Positions 4,721 through 6,879 of a DNA stretch of 6,879 nt are shown piece by piece. The position numbers and the translations under genes are program-made. The notes beneath the pieces were generated by a model. It was given only the letters and a program-made list of their open reading frames with translations. It had not been told where the DNA came from and searched no databases. Origin of the DNA: an uncultured bacterium (GTDB taxonomy: Bacteria > Cyanobacteriota > Vampirovibrionia > Gastranaerophilales > Gastranaerophilaceae); NCBI GenBank assembly GCA_902782905.1, contig CACZPB010000231.1:1-6879 (forward strand). The letters are read 5' to 3'. Position 1 is the first letter of the stretch, and each line of letters starts with the position of its first letter.

Positions 4721-6454
4721 TCACATATATTGCTCAAACTCGTAACAATCCGGACAGATGCCCCAGGTATAGCCGATCTCCAGCGCCTTCCCGCAGCGCT
4801 TGCAACGCCGGATGTATTGGTCCTTGTTCTGCTTCATGTAAAAAGCGATCATCTTGCAGATGTATTCGCGCTCCTGCGTATTGTCTTCCTCCCTGCCGAT
4901 CCGCCGAAGGAGCTGATGATGGATGTCCCATGCCCGGTATTGCAGCTCGCAGGCCTGAAGGCTTCCTACGCCGAAGTACGGGGCGGGGATCTCCTTGTCC
5001 TGAATAATGGCTGTGGCGCACTGCGTCCAGTAGGACACGAGCTCCAGGCTGCTTGTATCGACCGGGCAGGTGATGAGATCGAAAACGAGCTCTCTGTTGT
5101 TTCTTCTGGCAAGCTTTTTGATGTTCGAGAGCAGGATGATCGCGTCCTGCATATCCTCCCGGATGAAAAGGCGGTTCTTCTTCAGGTTCTGCCATGTCTT
5201 CAGGAGCTTATCCAGAGAATAGTCGGTCTGCAGCACCTCTCTCGGGAAGGGAATGCAGCAGCCCTTCACCGTTTTGCTCTGTGCGTTCAGATAGCTGCCG
5301 ATGAAGTCGTGCGATCCGAAGTTCAGGACTTCTCCGCTCTCGTTGAGCCCATACCGCCCGGCGCGGCCAGCGATCTGCTTGACCTCCGCGACCGTGAGCT
5401 GCCGCATCTGCTTTCCGTCGAACTTGCTCGTTTCCGTGAAGATGATCCTGGATAGCGGAAGGTTGATGCCAAGGCCGATCGCGTCCGTGGCCACGACGAC
5501 GTTGCTCTCCCCTTCCATGTATTTACGGACCTCTTCCCTGCGGGCCTGCGGCGGCAGAGCGCCGTAGATCACGCTCGTTTTGAAGCCCTTGCTTTCGAGC
5601 TGCGCAGCCGTAGAGAGCACGCTTTTGCGGGAGAAGCAGATCAGGGCGTCGCCGGGCAGGATGTCCCGAATGCCGTGACAGGTCCCTGCATACGCCAGTG
5701 GCGCGAGACGCTGATGGTTGACGATGTCGTATTCCGCGCCGAAGCTCCTGACGAGGTCCAGGACGTACCCCGCAGCCTCCGGAGCCATGCAGACGTGGAC
5801 CACGTCCGCATCCACCATACAGAGCGCCTTCATCCATGCGGCGCCGCGGTCGGGATCTCCGATCAGCTGCGCCTCGTCTATGATCGCGGTCTTGAAATGC
5901 CGGGTGAAATCACAGAGCTCGATCGTGGAGCTGATCACCTGTGCGTTTTCCGTGAGCAGCGCCTCTTCTCCGGTTATCATGCTGCACGGTATCCCCGCAG
6001 CGTTGAGCCGGTCGTAGGTCTCCAGCGCCAGCAGGCGAAGAGGGCCGAGATACGTTCCGGGCAGATTTCTTTTGAGATCCTCGATCGCGTCATGGGTTTT
6101 GCCGCTGTTCGTCGGGCCTATATGGAGAATGAAGATTCGGTCGAGCTTCTGCGCGCGCGCGATGTAGCTGTCAGGCGAGAAGCTATCCAGCAGCTCCCGC
6201 ATTTCCTGCTCTCTGCGCTGCTCCTCTGCCTCCGCCTGCTTTCTGCGCAGATACTTCTCGCATTCGGGCGAGTTCAGCGCCTTCCGTACCTGGCTCTCCG
6301 TCCAAAGCGGATATTTGACGCCGTACCGGTTCTTCTTCATCAGCTTCGGAGGCGGGAAATGGCTGTGGATGAAAGACTTCGGCAGGCCGAACTCACTGAT
6401 GATCTGTGTCTGTGTGTAGTTTTTCTCTTCTCTTATCTTCTGTTTCTTCCCCAT
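4721..6454 (-). CDS. SUV3-like DExH-box RNA helicase (577 aa)
   Basis: This is an SF2 ATP-dependent helicase close in motif pattern to the mitochondrial degradosome helicase SUV3. Visible motifs are Walker A GPTNSGKT (113-120), followed by a YLGPLRLLALE segment (135-145) and TGEE (161-164) typical of SUV3. Then come motif II DEAQ (193-196), ICFSRK (272-277), motif V VATDAIGLGINL (321-332) and motif VI QIAGRAGRYG (360-369). A helical C-terminal region follows, and a zinc knuckle with C551, C554, C567 and C570 ends the protein. Residues about 12-60 look like a small helix-turn-helix or MerR-like fold and are followed by a charged helix (65-90); this N-terminal reading is an inference. A role in RNA unwinding or turnover in the cytoplasm is likely. 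The ATG at 6454 has AAAGGA at 6463-6468 with an 8-base gap. A promoter lies at 6494-6523, and the lipoprotein gene follows in the same operon. Confidence 0.9.
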   Translation of the reverse strand: MGKKQKIREEKNYTQTQIISEFGLPKSFIHSHFPPPKLMKKNRYGVKYPLWTESQVRKALNSPECEKYLRRKQAEAEEQRREQEMRELLDSFSPDSYIARAQKLDRIFILHIGPTNSGKTHDAIEDLKRNLPGTYLGPLRLLALETYDRLNAAGIPCSMITGEEALLTENAQVISSTIELCDFTRHFKTAIIDEAQLIGDPDRGAAWMKALCMVDADVVHVCMAPEAAGYVLDLVRSFGAEYDIVNHQRLAPLAYAGTCHGIRDILPGDALICFSRKSVLSTAAQLESKGFKTSVIYGALPPQARREEVRKYMEGESNVVVATDAIGLGINLPLSRIIFTETSKFDGKQMRQLTVAEVKQIAGRAGRYGLNESGEVLNFGSHDFIGSYLNAQSKTVKGCCIPFPREVLQTDYSLDKLLKTWQNLKKNRLFIREDMQDAIILLSNIKKLARRNNRELVFDLITCPVDTSSLELVSYWTQCATAIIQDKEIPAPYFGVGSLQACELQYRAWDIHHQLLRRIGREEDNTQEREYICKMIAFYMKQNKDQYIRRCKRCGKALEIGYTWGICPDCYEFEQYM

Positions 6455-6493
6455 TTTGGAGGTCCTTTCAGGGCGTCTTTGTCTCCTGATGAA

Positions 6494-6523
6494 ATTATAC
6501 TATTTTCGATTTTGCCTCGTCAA
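6494..6523 (-). promoter_or_regulatory. promoter of the helicase-lipoprotein operon
   Basis: On the minus strand TTGACG (6518-6523) and a perfect TATAAT (6494-6499) are 18 bases apart. Transcription should start near 6487, leaving a short leader of about 33 nt before the helicase ATG. It does not share the 16-mer found in the other two promoters, so it is probably under different control. Confidence 0.8.
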
Positions 6524-6573
6524 CTATTTGGGGCCTTCGGCGGCAAAGTCTCCGCGGAAAACCTCAAAAGGGC

Positions 6574-6600
6574 AAAAAAATAGCTCCTCTTTTGAGGAAC
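6574..6600 (-). terminator. intrinsic terminator for leftward transcription entering from the right
   Basis: On the minus strand a 7-bp stem (one G-U pair) with an AAAA loop at 6583-6600 is followed by TATTTTTTT (6574-6582). It lies just upstream of the helicase promoter and so ends whatever unit is transcribed from the right. An overlapping longer inverted repeat (6562-6570 with 6589-6597, CCTCAAAAG and its complement) uses the same arm. Confidence 0.8.
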
Positions 6601-6643
6601 GATACGTTTGTACGGTTTAACTTTTGTTTTGTCATTTATCGGT

Positions 6644-6681
6644 TTCAAACAAACTCGATCGTGAAATCGAGGTTGTTTGAG
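6644..6681 (-). repeat. long inverted repeat (hairpin) in the intergenic gap
   Basis: Bases 6646-6659 pair with 6666-6679 in a 14-position stem with a single A-G mismatch and a 6-base loop. T6645-A6680 and a wobble at 6644/6681 extend it. It lies next to a smaller hairpin (GCAGA at 6681-6685 with TCTGC at 6696-6700). No T-tract follows on either strand, so it is not a simple terminator. It could be part of a structured RNA, a protein-binding site or a mobile-element remnant. Confidence 0.6.
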
Positions 6682-6712
6682 CAGATGCCGTTTTGTCTGC
6701 GAAGGGATGTCA

Positions 6713-6750
6713 TGCTAACAGTTTGCTAATAGGACGGTGCAATATTAGCA
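6713..6750. repeat. three TGCTAA sites, two direct and one inverted
   Basis: TGCTAA occurs at 6713-6718 and 6724-6729 (11-base period, about one helical turn), and in reverse orientation at 6745-6750. The second and third form an 8-bp inverted repeat, TGCTAATA/TATTAGCA (6724-6731 with 6743-6750), with an 11-base loop. The arrangement resembles an operator cluster or an RNA stem. The TAA stop of the possible right-edge gene lies within it. Confidence 0.4.
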
Positions 6751-6879
6751 GGGATCGTGTAACACTTGAAAAACCTCTGCGGTAACTTGACCTTTTGTTT
6801 TTTTAGTGTTATCAATGATTACAGGGTACGAGAGATCATCAGATACTACGTAATACGAGGCGGTACGTTTTTCTCCTAA
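6745..6879 (-). CDS. possible C-terminal end of a gene entering from the right edge
   Basis: On the minus strand one frame is open from the window edge for 44 codons to a TAA at 6747-6745, while the other two frames are closed by several stops. It has a protein-like composition, including segments such as ASYYVVSDDLSYPVIID and TAEVFQVLHDPC. It contains no ATG and no start with a ribosome binding site, so it would be the tail of a gene whose body lies outside. The intrinsic terminator at 6574-6600 downstream fits. I do not recognise the family, and an open frame of this length can arise by chance, so the call is tentative. Confidence 0.35.
   Translation of the reverse strand, partial: LGEKRTASYYVVSDDLSYPVIIDNTKKTKGQVTAEVFQVLHDPC
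6787..6815 (+). promoter_or_regulatory. candidate rightward promoter near the right edge
   Basis: On the plus strand TTGACC (6787-6792) and TATCAA (6810-6815) are 17 bases apart, with a TG at 6807-6808 giving an extended -10. It could drive a rightward gene beyond the window. It conflicts with the reading of the same stretch as the end of a leftward gene, and in such AT-rich DNA a chance match is possible. Confidence 0.25.

Noticed and set aside
5675..6583. Plus-strand open frame (302 codons) opposite the helicase
   Set aside because: It runs through the helicase promoter and the intergenic gap, and its translation resembles no family. The helicase on the other strand has full motif support.
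1..6879. CRISPR array, tRNA, rRNA or insertion sequence
   Set aside because: No regularly spaced repeats, cloverleaf, rRNA-like segment or transposase was seen. The inverted repeats near 6644-6681 have no accompanying transposase or target duplication.

Overview
The window looks like chromosomal DNA from an obligately or facultatively anaerobic, Gram-positive-type bacterium, most likely a gut Clostridia-like Firmicute. This rests on an oxygen-sensitive class III ribonucleotide reductase, strong AAAGGAG-type ribosome binding sites, sigma-A-like TTGACA/TATAAT promoters, a lipobox lipoprotein and moderately GC-rich genes separated by AT-richer gaps. The genus cannot be fixed from sequence alone. 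All supported genes lie on the minus strand, so transcription runs from right to left. The long plus-strand open frames are shadows.

Right part (about 6879 to 6455). The right edge holds an open minus-strand frame that may be the C-terminal end of a gene lying mostly outside the window. It is followed by an AT-rich gap of about 290 bases with several inverted repeats and a good intrinsic terminator at 6574-6600. A near-consensus promoter (6494-6523) then starts the next operon.

Middle part (6454 to 3624). A SUV3-like DExH RNA helicase with a possible N-terminal DNA-binding-like domain and a C-terminal zinc knuckle is followed, 14 bases later, by an unrecognised lipoprotein. They probably form one operon.

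Left part (3612 to 231). A promoter with a structured leader drives two small translationally coupled unknown proteins (96 and 60 aa) and then a large 883-aa protein. In order, this protein has an XRE/Cro-type helix-turn-helix, an ATP-cone, the class III (anaerobic) ribonucleotide reductase NrdD core with its glycyl radical site, and a C-terminal CPNC thioredoxin/glutaredoxin-like domain. A second, well-formed ribosome binding site and ATG lie inside the gene exactly at the start of the conventional NrdD. The locus could therefore make both a DNA-binding and a DNA-binding-free reductase. The operon ends at an intrinsic terminator at 231-265.

Left edge (231 to 1). A second promoter, nearly identical at its -35 and -10 regions to the one driving the nrdD operon, leads into a leader with a terminator-like hairpin. 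The first eight codons of another gene follow, and they resemble the start of a HAD-type nucleotidase. The shared promoter block suggests that the two units are co-regulated. The most interesting hypothesis is that the HTH-ATP-cone-NrdD fusion is itself a nucleotide-sensing regulator of these promoters. Its layout would resemble that of NrdR, in which a zinc-ribbon DNA-binding domain is joined to an ATP-cone. No nrdG activase gene is visible in the window.
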